A DNA stretch of 64,000 nt from NCBI GenBank assembly GCA_026874595.1, contig JAPPUL010000076.1, forward strand, positions 620,001 through 684,000, written 5' to 3'. This document shows, piece by piece, positions 16,451 through 25,060 of this stretch. A model generated the notes under the pieces. The model was not told the DNA's origin and searched no databases. It saw only the letters and a list, made by a program, of their open reading frames with translations. This stretch comes from Sipunculus nudus (Eukaryota > Annelida > Sipuncula > Golfingiida > Sipunculidae). A program made the translations under genes and the position numbers. How positions within the stretch are numbered: the stretch's first letter is position 1; each line of letters begins with the position of its first letter.

Positions 16451-17998
16451 TTATTTAAGTGTTGGCCACTGGCCATTTACAAAGTTCCAAATTGTAGCGT
16501 CCCAACCTGTAAAAGTTGTTGTAGTAATTGCACTTTTTTCTATTGCACTTACTCCGTCTGCTGTGTCTTCTGTAGAAGTGCTAGTAGTAACATCCCTATC
16601 CGGATTTGCAATCTTTAGTACATAAGAGGAAGTTATAGTGCCTGTACCTGTATTAAATCCAACAAAGCGGCCACGATGTATAGACGCACTTAGAGAACTG
16701 CCTTTGATAGTTGTTGCAGTCGAATAGCTATTTTTTACTTTACCACTATTTTTGCCAATAAATCCCCCTCCATAAATAGCGGGAGAGACCTGTCTAAGGT
16801 CTACTTCAATCCAATAACCTGTTGAATAGCTATTTTCTACTGTACCACTATTGTCGCCAATGAGGCCTCCTGCATGGGCAGATCCATCGAAACTTGTAGC
16901 TTTAATCCAATTTGTTGCATAATAGCTCTTTTCTACTGTGCCTGTACGACTATTTCTGCCAATAAGGCCTCCAGCCGCAACATAATCTTTTTTGGTGATA
17001 TCAACCACTCCCGTTGCATGGCTCTTTTCTACTGTGCCACTATTATAGCCAATAAGACCACCTCCCATATCAATCGGCTGGGTAGCGGTTGACTTAATAT
17101 TAACTTCTGAGGAGCAGTTTATTACTTGAGCAACACTATTGTTCCAGCCAATAAGCCCTCCTAACCTGAGTCCATTAGAAGGATTTATATCATACTGTCC
17201 TTTAATATGTACATTCTCTACCTTTCCATAATTTTCACCTGCAAGCACGCCCGCATATGGTTTAGAAAGTGTAATATCATTTTCTAGCTTTATATTTAAG
17301 TTTTTAACCTCGGCTCTTTTGTTAATAGTTGAAATTAAGCCATTTCCATTAATCGATTTTATTGTAATCGTTTTACCATTACCATCCAGTTTGCCTTTAA
17401 GCTTGGGAATAGATTCAAAGCTGTCTAGCGTAATGTCTGCTTGTAGTGTGTATGTCTGTTCTGCAGTAAGGGCAATTACTGCGAGTCTAAATGCAATTAC
17501 TCTTTCTATTTCGGTAACTTTATCTTTTGCTTTATCTGCTGCCTCTTTTGCGGTATTTGCTTTAGCTTTTGCGTCGTCTGCTTTATCTTTAGTTTTGTCT
17601 TCCTCAGCAGCCTCTATTGCCGTATTAGCAGCCGCTATTGCCGTATTAGCAGCCGTTATTTCAGTTTGTGCCTGATCTTGTATGCTCTGGTCCTTCTTGC
17701 CAATATCAGCCATTATATTGTCAGCATCGGTTCTTGCCTTCTTTGCCTCGTTTATTGTCGTGGTTATAGCAGATGTCTCTCCTGGCCCTGTTTGTTCGTC
17801 TGGCCCTGTTTGTCCGCCTGGCCCTGCTTGTCCGCTTTGCCCTGCTTGTCCGCTTTGCCCTGCTTGTCCGCTTTGCCCTGCTTGTCCGCTTTGCCCTGAA
17901 GGTTTATCTCCTGCCGATGATGTAGCATCATTCTTACATGAAGCCATAAAGACAGTTAGCGATAAAAGAAATATCATAAAGATTGTTTGCATTTTCAT
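16451..17998 (-). CDS. GLUG-repeat surface lipoprotein with collagen-like and coiled-coil stalk (copy 2)
   Basis: A 515-residue lipoprotein: signal ending in lipobox VFMASC (Cys about 21), then a Gly-X-Y collagen-like segment of four exact six-residue units (GQSGQA) plus degenerate triplets (about 35-73). One Ala/Lys/Glu/Asp-rich helical repeat follows (about 75-165, TEITAANTAIAAANTAIEAA). Next come a beta-helix entry domain (about 170-260) and about seven GLUG repeats (to about 455), with a C-terminal cap ending FTGWDATIWNFVNGQWP. The reading is a lipid-anchored stalk presenting a beta-helical head at the cell surface. It is about as long as copy 3 minus one helical repeat and lies downstream of the mdh fragment, consistent with tandem duplication. 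Confidence 0.85.
   Translation of the reverse strand: MKMQTIFMIFLLSLTVFMASCKNDATSSAGDKPSGQSGQAGQSGQAGQSGQAGQSGQAGPGGQTGPDEQTGPGETSAITTTINEAKKARTDADNIMADIGKKDQSIQDQAQTEITAANTAIAAANTAIEAAEEDKTKDKADDAKAKANTAKEAADKAKDKVTEIERVIAFRLAVIALTAEQTYTLQADITLDSFESIPKLKGKLDGNGKTITIKSINGNGLISTINKRAEVKNLNIKLENDITLSKPYAGVLAGENYGKVENVHIKGQYDINPSNGLRLGGLIGWNNSVAQVINCSSEVNIKSTATQPIDMGGGLIGYNSGTVEKSHATGVVDITKKDYVAAGGLIGRNSRTGTVEKSYYATNWIKATSFDGSAHAGGLIGDNSGTVENSYSTGYWIEVDLRQVSPAIYGGGFIGKNSGKVKNSYSTATTIKGSSLSASIHRGRFVGFNTGTGTITSSYVLKIANPDRDVTTSTSTEDTADGVSAIEKSAITTTTFTGWDATIWNFVNGQWPTLK
17822..17893 (-). repeat. 18-bp VNTR encoding the collagen-like GQSGQA repeat
   Basis: Four perfect 18-base units (17822-17839, 17840-17857, 17858-17875, 17876-17893) within GLUG copy 2 encode Gly-Gln-Ser-Gly-Gln-Ala. 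The corresponding place in copy 3 holds only GQGSQGQG. Being a multiple of three, copy-number change alters stalk length without a frameshift. Confidence 0.95.
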
Positions 17999-18109
17999 TT
18001 GACTCTCCTCTCTTTAGCTATATTAGATTATAGCTTGAGTATATATCTTATAACATATCTCAAAAGATCATAATATCCAATAATTATGTTGTTTTTTGGT
18101 TCTTTTAAG

Positions 18110-18375
18110 ACTTTTACATAAACTCAAAGCCTGAAACGCCTTTTAGTAAATCTATATTTTCTCTATACTTTTTAGCATTTGTTTTAAGAAGATTAAGCTC
18201 ATCAGAGCTTAGTTTAAGCTCAATTATCTTTTCAATCCCATTTCTACCGAGTATTGCAGGAACCCCAAGTGCACAATCCTTTATTCCATATTCGCCATCT
18301 AGTATGCATGATGACAAGAATATATTATTTTGTTCACGGATTATTGATTCTACCATTCTACAAACTGCAGCCCCA
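18110..18375 (-). pseudogene. Duplicated 3' fragment of mdh (remnant)
   Basis: This 266-base segment aligns without gaps to 20263-20528, the last 86 codons or so of the intact malate dehydrogenase gene plus four bases beyond the stop. An 80-codon frame (18114-18356) is open from an internal Met, but lacks the whole Rossmann domain and catalytic residues, so it is a remnant. All differences I found (eight) fall within 18174-18205 and all but two residues stay unchanged; the rest is identical. At 18375/18376 the homology stops and sequence matching the downstream flank of GLUG copy 2 begins: this is the duplication junction. Confidence 0.93.
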
Positions 18376-18407
18376 CAAGCGTTGTTATTTAATGTGTTAT
18401 TTAAAAG

Positions 18408-20111
18408 TTATTTAAGTGTTGGCCACTGGCCATTTACAAAGTTCCAAATTGTACTATCCCAACCTGTAAAAGTTGTTGCAGCAACTGCACTTTTTTCTAT
18501 TGCACTTACTCCGTCTACTGCGTCTTCTGTAGAAGCGCTATTACCAACATTCCTATCCGGATTTGCATCCCTATCCGGATTTGCAATCTTTAGTACATAA
18601 GAGGAAGTTATAGTGCCTGTACCTGTATTAGATCCAACAAAGCGGCCACGATGTAGAGGCCCACTTAGAGTCGAACGGCCTGTGATAGTTTTTGCAGTCG
18701 AATAGCTATTTTCTACTGTACCACTATTTAGGCCAATAAATCCCCCTCCATAAATAGGGTTAGAGGCCTGTCTAAGGTCTACTCCAATCCAATAACCTGT
18801 TGAATAGCTATTTCTTACCGTGCCACTATTTTCGCCAATGAGGCCTCCTGCATGGGCAGATGCACTTACACTTGTAGCTTTAATCCAATTTGTTGCATAA
18901 TAGCTCTTTTCTACTGTGCCGCCATTATTGTACCCAATAAGGCCTCCAGCCGCAACATAAGCTAGTTCGGTGATCTCAACCACTCCCGTTGCATAGCTCT
19001 TTTCTACTGTGCCACTATTCTCGCCAATAAGACCACCTCCCATAGAAATCAGCTGGGTACTGGTTGACTTAATATTAACTTCTGAGGAGCAGTTTATTAC
19101 TTGAGCATTAATATGGTTCTTGCCAATAAGCCCTCCTAATCTGCCTCTATCATAAGGATTTATATTATGCTGTCCTTTAATATGTACATTCTCTACTCTC
19201 CCGTTATTACTACCTGCAAGTACGCCCGCATATTGTGGAGAAAGTGTAATAGTGTTTTCTAGCTTTATATTTAAGTTTTTAACCTCGGCTCCTGCGTTAA
19301 TAGTTGAAATTAAGCCATTTCCATTAATCCATTTTATTGTAATCGTTTTACCATTACCATCAAGTGTGCCTTTAAGCTCGGGAATAGATTGAAATCTGTC
19401 TAGCGTAATGTCTGCTTGTAGTGTGTATGTCTGTCCTGCAGTAAGGGCAATTACTGCGGGTCTAAATGCAATTACTTCTACTTTGGTTTTTGCCGCCTCT
19501 GCTGCCTCTTTTGCGGTATTTGCTTTAGCTTTTGCGTCGTCTGCGTTAGCTTGAGTTTTGTCAGCCTCAGCAGCCGTTATTGCCGTCTTGGCAGCCGTTA
19601 TTGCCGTATTGGCAGCCGTTATTTCAGTTTGTGCCTGATCTTTTATGCTCTTCTCCTTATTGCCAATATCAGCCATTGTCTTGACAGCATCGGTTCTTGT
19701 TAGCTTTGCCTCGGCTATTGTAACTTGCGTTTTTGCGGTATCTGCTGCCTCTTTTGCGGTATTTGCTTTAGCTTTTGCGTCGTCTGCTTTAGCTTGAGTT
19801 TTGTCAGTCTCGGCAGCCTCTATTGCCGTCTTGGCAGCCGTTATTGCCGTATTAGCAGCCGTTATTTCAGTTTGTGCCTGATCTTTTATGCTCTGCTCCT
19901 TCTTGTCAATATCAGCCATTGTCTTGACAGCATCGGTTCTTGCCTCCTTTGCCTCGTTTATTTTCGTGGTTATAGCAGATGTATCTCCTTGCCCTTGTGA
20001 GCCTTGCCCTGAAGGTTTATCTCCTGCCGATGATGTAGCATCATTCTTACATGAAGTCATAAAGACAGTTAGTGATAAAAGAAATATCAAAAAGATTGTT
20101 TGCATTTTCAT
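18408..20111 (-). CDS. GLUG-repeat surface lipoprotein with doubled coiled-coil stalk (copy 3)
   Basis: A 567-residue close paralogue of copy 2: nearly the same signal peptide (lipobox VFMTSC), a short Gly/Gln linker in place of the collagen-like repeat, and then two tandem copies of the helical Ala-rich repeat (about 45-115 and 118-190). The beta-helix entry and about seven GLUG repeats follow (to about 500), then the cap FTGWDSTIWNFVNGQWP. A small C-terminal duplication gives NPDRDANPDRNVG. The upstream 60 bases are nearly identical to those of copy 2. It sits between mdh and its fragment and shares their strand; it may be expressed from the mdh-side intergenic region (20112-20266). Confidence 0.87.
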   Translation of the reverse strand: MKMQTIFLIFLLSLTVFMTSCKNDATSSAGDKPSGQGSQGQGDTSAITTKINEAKEARTDAVKTMADIDKKEQSIKDQAQTEITAANTAITAAKTAIEAAETDKTQAKADDAKAKANTAKEAADTAKTQVTIAEAKLTRTDAVKTMADIGNKEKSIKDQAQTEITAANTAITAAKTAITAAEADKTQANADDAKAKANTAKEAAEAAKTKVEVIAFRPAVIALTAGQTYTLQADITLDRFQSIPELKGTLDGNGKTITIKWINGNGLISTINAGAEVKNLNIKLENTITLSPQYAGVLAGSNNGRVENVHIKGQHNINPYDRGRLGGLIGKNHINAQVINCSSEVNIKSTSTQLISMGGGLIGENSGTVEKSYATGVVEITELAYVAAGGLIGYNNGGTVEKSYYATNWIKATSVSASAHAGGLIGENSGTVRNSYSTGYWIGVDLRQASNPIYGGGFIGLNSGTVENSYSTAKTITGRSTLSGPLHRGRFVGSNTGTGTITSSYVLKIANPDRDANPDRNVGNSASTEDAVDGVSAIEKSAVAATTFTGWDSTIWNFVNGQWPTLK

Positions 20112-20266
20112 TTGACTCTCCTCTCTTTAGCTATATTAGATTATAGCTTGGGTATATATCTTATAACATATCTCAAAACATGCTAATAGTCCAAGAAATA
20201 TATTGTTTTTTTGTTTTTAATCTCACATTGATATACTTAAACTTAGGCCAACTAAATAAATAACTT

Positions 20267-21214
20267 TTACATAAACTCAAAGCCTGAAACGCCTTTTAGT
20301 AAATCTATATTTTCTCTATACTTTTTCGAATTAGTCTTAAGTAAGTTAAGCTCCTCAGAGCTTAGTTTAAGCTCAATTATCTTTTCAATCCCATTTCTAC
20401 CGAGTATTGCAGGAACCCCAAGTGCACAATCCTTTATTCCATATTCGCCATCTAGTATGCATGATGACAAGAATATATTATTTTGTTCACGGATTATTGA
20501 TTCTACCATTCTACAAACTGCAGCCCCAGGTGCATAATATGCACTGCCTTTCTTAAGTAGGGATACTATCTCAGCTCCTCCATTTTGAGCTCGTTTGTTT
20601 AATCTATCTATAGTCTCTTTATCGAGTAGTTCGGTTATAGGTATCCCTCCAACAGTAGTATATCTAGGAAGCGGTATCATCTGATCTCCATGTCCGCCCA
20701 GGATCATAGCATTTATATTCTTTACAGATACATTAAGTTCCATAGCAATAAAGCTTTCAAGTCGAGAGGTGTCAAGTGCTCCCGCCATGCCGATAACTTT
20801 ATTACGCCCTAAGTTCAACCTCTTGTATGTAAGATAAGTCATAATATCAACAGGATTTGATACAACGATTACTAAGGCATCCGGTGCATATTTTGTTATG
20901 TTATCCGATATCCCTTTAACTATATCACCATTCACCTTTAAAAGGTCAAGGCGATCCATATTTGGTTTTCTCGGAAGCCCTGCTGTTACTACGATTATCT
21001 CAGAACCTTTAAGTCCCCTGTAATCTGTTGTCCCTTCTATTTGTGCATCAAATCCTAAAACAGGTGAGGACTCATACATGTCTAGGGCTATTCCTTCAGG
21101 ATAATCTTTTATTATGTCAAATAATTTTATATCACCAAGTTCCATTTGGGCCATATATAGTGCTGTTGTTGCTCCTACATTGCCAGCACCTATTACGCTT
21201 ATCTTTGTTCTCAC
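20267..21214 (-). CDS. mdh: Malate dehydrogenase (LDH-like type)
   Basis: A 315-residue NAD-dependent dehydrogenase that converts malate to oxaloacetate in the TCA cycle. The N-terminal nucleotide site is VIGAGNVGATTA (residues 7-18). Substrate specificity points to malate: Arg82 and Arg88 in GLPRKPNMDR, Arg151 in ALDTSR, with the catalytic His175 in GGHGDQM. Length and motifs match the MDH type 3 group rather than lactate dehydrogenases, which carry Gln at the specificity position. Several direct repeats (CTATCCTTATCCCTT-like, about 21265-21320) lie upstream. Its 3' end has been copied at 18110-18375. Confidence 0.95.
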   Translation of the reverse strand: MRTKISVIGAGNVGATTALYMAQMELGDIKLFDIIKDYPEGIALDMYESSPVLGFDAQIEGTTDYRGLKGSEIIVVTAGLPRKPNMDRLDLLKVNGDIVKGISDNITKYAPDALVIVVSNPVDIMTYLTYKRLNLGRNKVIGMAGALDTSRLESFIAMELNVSVKNINAMILGGHGDQMIPLPRYTTVGGIPITELLDKETIDRLNKRAQNGGAEIVSLLKKGSAYYAPGAAVCRMVESIIREQNNIFLSSCILDGEYGIKDCALGVPAILGRNGIEKIIELKLSSEELNLLKTNSKKYRENIDLLKGVSGFEFM

Positions 21215-21443
21215 TATACTTCATCCTCCTAACTCTATTGTTAATTTAAAATATTATATCTTTCCTTTATCCTTATCCCTTACTATCCTTATCCCTTTAC
21301 TATCCTTATCCCTTTACTATCTTACAAATCAATATAAATATACTATTTACGTTCTTTTAGCATATTAAATTATTAAACTAACTTATATATTTTTCTTTAA
21401 GACATTTTCAAAAAGTTAGCCTCTTGTTATCCTCTTTCAAAAG

Positions 21444-22448
21444 TTATCCTCTTTCAAATAGCATTATATAAAGTTCAACCTTAACAATTGCCTCATCTGT
21501 ACTAACGCTTACTCGTATCTCCTTGTCAAGTTTTGATAGCTCATGAATTAGTATTTCAAGTTTAGTGTATTCAAATATTAAAGCCTGCTTTAACGCTTGT
21601 TGAAGTACAAATGGATGAAGTTTTGTCTTTTCTACTATCTCTTTAAACGATAAATCACTATTATTATAGCATTTTGCTGTCCAGACAAGCTTAAGTTGTC
21701 TATATATCATTGTTAATATGTATATTAAGCTATTTTTTTCCTTTAATAACTCATCTAAAAGCCTTAGTGATTTTAATACGTCTTCCTCAAATAAGCTGTT
21801 TGTAAAGCTAAATATGTTTCTTGTAGCTGAACTCTCAGGCGACATTAGACTCTTTACATCAGAAAGTGTTAACTCCTTTTTCCCTTCTCCTTTCCCTTCT
21901 CCTTTTCCTTCTCCTTCAGCATACCCTTTAAGACGCTCTACTAAAGAGTTTAAATTCGATTCGCTATTATAGATCCTCTCTACTATGTAATCTATTATCG
22001 AATCTTTATTCTCGTTACTTATTAGCTCTTTAAGCTCGCTTTCTAAATAGCTTTTTGCTTGCTTTATGCTTCTCTCTTTATACTCCTCTATCTTCCCATA
22101 CTTTTTAATCGCATCAACCAACTTCTTATTAATTTCCTTTAAACTCTTATCTGATACCAGTATCAAAATTACAAAAGATGAATCTATACTTTTATCTTGT
22201 TTATCCTGTTCTTCAAGATAGCATAAAAGCTCTTTGCTATATTCTATCTCAAATATTGTTATAACCTTTTTATTGCCGAATATGGGATAGGTATTACATT
22301 CGCTTAATATCTCTTCTATTGAATGCTCGCTTAGAAAAAAGTTTAATACATTTGCATTTGTAGCAAAATCTTTATATACTTCCTCCTTTATCTTTTCAAT
22401 ACGACGCTTTATTTTATCCTTGTCCCGTCCAACTAATAAATAGTTCAT
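21444..22448 (-). CDS. holA: DNA polymerase III delta subunit
   Basis: A 334-residue clamp-loader delta subunit. It begins MNYLLVGRDKDKIKRRIEKI, with a variant of the delta N-terminal fold, the middle conserved FSFTNSLFEEDVLKSLRLLDELL (region about 215-237) and the C-terminal collar domain ending LELYIMLFERG-like (VELYIMLFERG). Together with delta-prime and tau/gamma it opens the sliding clamp at replication forks. A low-complexity insertion encoded by tandem GAAGGGAAAG units (GEGKGEGKGEGK, about residues 180-192) sits in a loop between domains. The start overlaps the end of pgeF by 4 bases, so the two are translationally coupled. Confidence 0.85.
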   Translation of the reverse strand: MNYLLVGRDKDKIKRRIEKIKEEVYKDFATNANVLNFFLSEHSIEEILSECNTYPIFGNKKVITIFEIEYSKELLCYLEEQDKQDKSIDSSFVILILVSDKSLKEINKKLVDAIKKYGKIEEYKERSIKQAKSYLESELKELISNENKDSIIDYIVERIYNSESNLNSLVERLKGYAEGEGKGEGKGEGKKELTLSDVKSLMSPESSATRNIFSFTNSLFEEDVLKSLRLLDELLKEKNSLIYILTMIYRQLKLVWTAKCYNNSDLSFKEIVEKTKLHPFVLQQALKQALIFEYTKLEILIHELSKLDKEIRVSVSTDEAIVKVELYIMLFERG

Positions 22449-23230
22449 AACGAGTCCCTTATCCCTATAAAGGACAGCATCCGCCCGACTCTTTGTTTTA
22501 ACTTATTCTCTTTTCTGTGACTGTAATATAAATCGTTATGGCAATAAGTGCACATGTAGGAGTCCTCCAGTATGTTATTTTTTAATATTCCTTCTTCAAG
22601 TAGCTGAGCTTTGTTCTCTTTTAGAAGATCTAGATATAGTTTGCCTTGCTTTTCCATCGTCGACTTGCCAAATACTTCCTTAAACTCTTTTGAAACCTCA
22701 TAACAACATACTCCTATCCCAGGTCCAAATGAGATTAGTATATCTTTGGCTTTTGAACCGTAAGTCTTTTTTAGCGTTCTTAGCGTATTTATTACTATTT
22801 GTTTTTGTGTTCCTCGCCAGCCTGCGTGAATTATGCCTATACAATTATTTTTTATGTCATATAAAAATATCGGATAGCAATCAGCTGTAAATATGCACAG
22901 TAAGACCCCTTTTAGATTTGTTATAATTGCGTCGTGGGTTATATTTGTAGGCGGCTCTGAAGGATTATCGTAGGCACTGCTTCTTTCTATACCATTTCTA
23001 CCAAGAAAGACATTATTTAAAGTAGTATTTACCACCAGTACGTTCTTCGAATGAGTTTGTTTTATAAAGACAGAGTTTTTGATGGGAAAACCTAGAGCAT
23101 TTAATAAAGAGTTTTTATTTTCGTAATGACTAGGATTCTTATTGCCTAAATCAAAGTCTTCATTGTCATGTCTTCTTACCGATGTTCCGGCTACAATTAG
23201 GCTATCTTGAATTTTGTTTTTTATATACAT
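22445..23230 (-). CDS. pgeF: Peptidoglycan editing factor PgeF / laccase-domain (YfiH family) protein
   Basis: A 261-residue DUF152 protein. The zinc-binding signature is intact: FIKQTHSKNV, CIFTADCYPIFLYD and IGIIHAGWRGT, followed by FGPGIGVCCYEVSKEF and the C-terminal Cys-rich MCTYCHNDLYYSHR. Members clear mis-synthesised muropeptides or act as purine nucleoside phosphorylase/adenosine deaminase. The original multicopper oxidase label for the family is not supported by the zinc motif. It is the first gene of the pgeF-holA pair. Confidence 0.9.
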   Translation of the reverse strand: MYIKNKIQDSLIVAGTSVRRHDNEDFDLGNKNPSHYENKNSLLNALGFPIKNSVFIKQTHSKNVLVVNTTLNNVFLGRNGIERSSAYDNPSEPPTNITHDAIITNLKGVLLCIFTADCYPIFLYDIKNNCIGIIHAGWRGTQKQIVINTLRTLKKTYGSKAKDILISFGPGIGVCCYEVSKEFKEVFGKSTMEKQGKLYLDLLKENKAQLLEEGILKNNILEDSYMCTYCHNDLYYSHRKENKLKQRVGRMLSFIGIRDSL

Positions 23231-23322
23231 TTAAATTATTCGTTTATTTTTATGTCCTTTATGATTTACAATCTAATTTACAATATTAAAAAGGTATAAT
23301 TTTTTTATATTAAAAGGCTTTG

Positions 23323-23351
23323 TTGACATTTATTTTATTAATAATTATATT
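23323..23351 (+). promoter_or_regulatory. Sigma-70 promoter of the tRNA-Thr gene
   Basis: A consensus TTGACA (23323-23328), a 17-base spacer and TATATT (23346-23351) place the start point around 23358, about nine bases before the mature tRNA. This is the clearest housekeeping promoter in the window. Confidence 0.75.
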
Positions 23352-23366
23352 ATTTTTTTGTGTTAT

Positions 23367-23439
23367 GCCGGCGTAGCTCAATTGGTAGAGCAAGTGACTT
23401 GTAATTACTAGGTTGAGGGTTCGATTCCTTTCGCCGGCT
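23367..23439 (+). tRNA. tRNA-Thr (anticodon TGT)
   Basis: Cloverleaf read directly: acceptor GCCGGCG pairs with CGCCGGC, D-arm GCTC/GAGC, anticodon stem AGTGA/TTACT with loop CTTGTAA (anticodon TGT), five-base variable loop, and a T-arm with TTCGATT. Discriminator base T; the 3' CCA is not encoded. Length 73. Confidence 0.95.
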
Positions 23440-23616
23440 TATTTTAGTGTTTGGGCTTTTTATGGGATAGTTTTGCACGGGAATTCTTTAAAGTAATAAG
23501 GTCTTCTTTAGTTTGGTAAGTATGCTTTATAAGTATGCTTTAAATAAGGAGTTGTTCTTAGTTTAAGTATAGTACTTAATAACGCTTGTCCTTACAAAGT
23601 AAATATTTGTTATAAA

Positions 23617-23698
23617 GGGGAGATGCCCGAGTGGTTAAAGGGGGCAGACTGTAAATCTGTTGGCTATGCCTTCGTAGGTTCAAATCCTGCTCTCCCCA
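23617..23698 (+). tRNA. tRNA-Tyr (anticodon GTA)
   Basis: Class II tRNA with a long variable arm. Acceptor GGGGAGA pairs with TCTCCCC; anticodon loop CTGTAAA gives GTA at 23651-23653; T-loop TTCAAAT; discriminator A. The CCA is not encoded. It lies 177 bases after tRNA-Thr; the interval has only a short duplicated TAAGTATGCTTTA motif (about 23517-23543). Confidence 0.95.
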
Positions 23699-23714
23699 AA
23701 TACTTAGAGCTTTC

Positions 23715-24161
23715 ATGTTTAGAAGTATAATATTAATTCTTTGTATAGTTTTTTTAATATCTTGTGGTAGGACCTATAGTCCTGCCCTATATCCTTTATC
23801 AATTAGTAGAACAATAAAGTTTTTTGCAAAGACATTTAATAATATAGGCGATAAAGAGGCTTTTGCCCAACTTGAAGATATATTGCTTGCTGAGGCTCTT
23901 GGCGAGTTTAAAAAGTTAGAAGAGGTGCTTTACGAAGAAAAGCCTTCCCCTCTTCTTAAGCGGCAAAGAAAGGCATATATTGATTATGCTAAGGAACTTA
24001 GTATAGAAATCACCAAAATAGAGCAAAAGTCAAATATTGAGGCTTTAGTTTATGTACTTTTTTTTAATAAGAAGACGTTAGAAGAAGAAAAGAAAGTGCT
24101 TAGGATGCAAATAGACGATAGAATGTGGAAAATAAGTAAGATATCAAATTATTCTGATTAA
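23715..24161 (+). CDS. Small lipoprotein of unknown function
   Basis: Unrecognised. The 148-residue protein starts 17 bases after tRNA-Tyr. A lipoprotein signal (IVFLISC, Cys about residue 17) precedes a helical region with EDILLAEALGEFKKLEEVL and a beta-rich tail (NIEALVYVLFFNKK, ...RMWKISKISNY) resembling the fold of small periplasmic SnoaL/NTF2-like domains, which is only an impression. It ends 18 bases before uppP on the same strand, so the two are probably co-transcribed, which would place it in an envelope context. Confidence 0.75.
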   Translation: MFRSIILILCIVFLISCGRTYSPALYPLSISRTIKFFAKTFNNIGDKEAFAQLEDILLAEALGEFKKLEEVLYEEKPSPLLKRQRKAYIDYAKELSIEITKIEQKSNIEALVYVLFFNKKTLEEEKKVLRMQIDDRMWKISKISNYSD

Positions 24162-24179
24162 ATTAAGGTATTTTTATAG

Positions 24180-25025
24180 TTGGACGAAGTAACGTTTTCG
24201 ATATTCTTGAGTATAGTGCAGGGCATAACGGAATTTTTACCGATAAGCAGTTCAGGACATTTGGTATTATTTGAAAACCTACTCCCTTTTAAATCTCCAA
24301 ATCAAAATAGCCATTTACTTAACGTGGTTCTCCATTTTGGTACAATGTTTGCGACAGTTATAGTATTTAGGGCTGATATATATAATATTCTAAGAGCCCC
24401 CTTTATATGGTATAAGCAAAGAAATGAAGCGGGTAAGAATATGTTTAACGAGGGACAGGAGCATTCAGAAGGGATGTGGTGGGTAGTGGTAATTGTTGTA
24501 GGCAGTATCCCAACGGGGCTTATCGGATTTTTTTTAAGGGATTATTTTATGATACTTGGGCATGATAATTTATTTTATGTTGGGATTATGTTTTTTATTA
24601 CGGGGATATTTTTGTATGCGACAAAATATACAGATAATCTGTTTCCAGAAGGGAGTAGGAGTCGTCTAAGGTTGAGGGAAGCGTTTTTAATAGGAGTGAT
24701 ACAGGGCTTATCGATAGCACCGGGGATATCGCGGTCTGGAATAACAATATCGACGGGACTTTTAGTTGGGCTTAAACGCGAAACTATGATAAAATATTCC
24801 TTTCTACTTTCACTCCCGGCAATATTTGTAGCAACACTTTATGAGAGTCTAAAGTTTGGGTTTGAAGATATAAACATATTGTCTTTGGGAGTTGGCTTTA
24901 TGGGAGCGTTTATATTTGGGTATCTTTCTCTAAAGCTCTTAATAAGGTTTGTAAGACGCGGCAAACTAAGCTCTTTTGCCTATTATTGTTTCTTTATAGG
25001 TTTTTTGCTAATAATTTTGGTTTAA
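24180..25025 (+). CDS. uppP: Undecaprenyl-diphosphatase (UppP/BacA)
   Basis: A 281-residue polytopic membrane enzyme that dephosphorylates undecaprenyl pyrophosphate, recycling the lipid carrier for peptidoglycan and LPS. Both signature motifs are intact: IVQGITEFLPISSSGHLVL (about residues 12-30) and APGISRSGITIS (about 180-191), with seven to eight hydrophobic helices. The start is an uncommon TTG at 24180, which gives the canonical short N-terminus. Overexpression of family members gives bacitracin resistance. Confidence 0.95.
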   Translation: MDEVTFSIFLSIVQGITEFLPISSSGHLVLFENLLPFKSPNQNSHLLNVVLHFGTMFATVIVFRADIYNILRAPFIWYKQRNEAGKNMFNEGQEHSEGMWWVVVIVVGSIPTGLIGFFLRDYFMILGHDNLFYVGIMFFITGIFLYATKYTDNLFPEGSRSRLRLREAFLIGVIQGLSIAPGISRSGITISTGLLVGLKRETMIKYSFLLSLPAIFVATLYESLKFGFEDINILSLGVGFMGAFIFGYLSLKLLIRFVRRGKLSSFAYYCFFIGFLLIILV

Positions 25026-25060
25026 TAAATTCTTAAGAAATCAAAACCGATTTAATACAA

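Noticed and set aside
17666-17899. Plus-strand frames rich in CLSALPCLSALP
   Set aside because: They are the reverse reading of the collagen-like VNTR in GLUG copy 2.
18114-18356. 80-residue frame as a functional gene
   Set aside because: It is the C-terminal end of MDH without catalytic or nucleotide-binding residues and arose by duplication; listed as a pseudogene.
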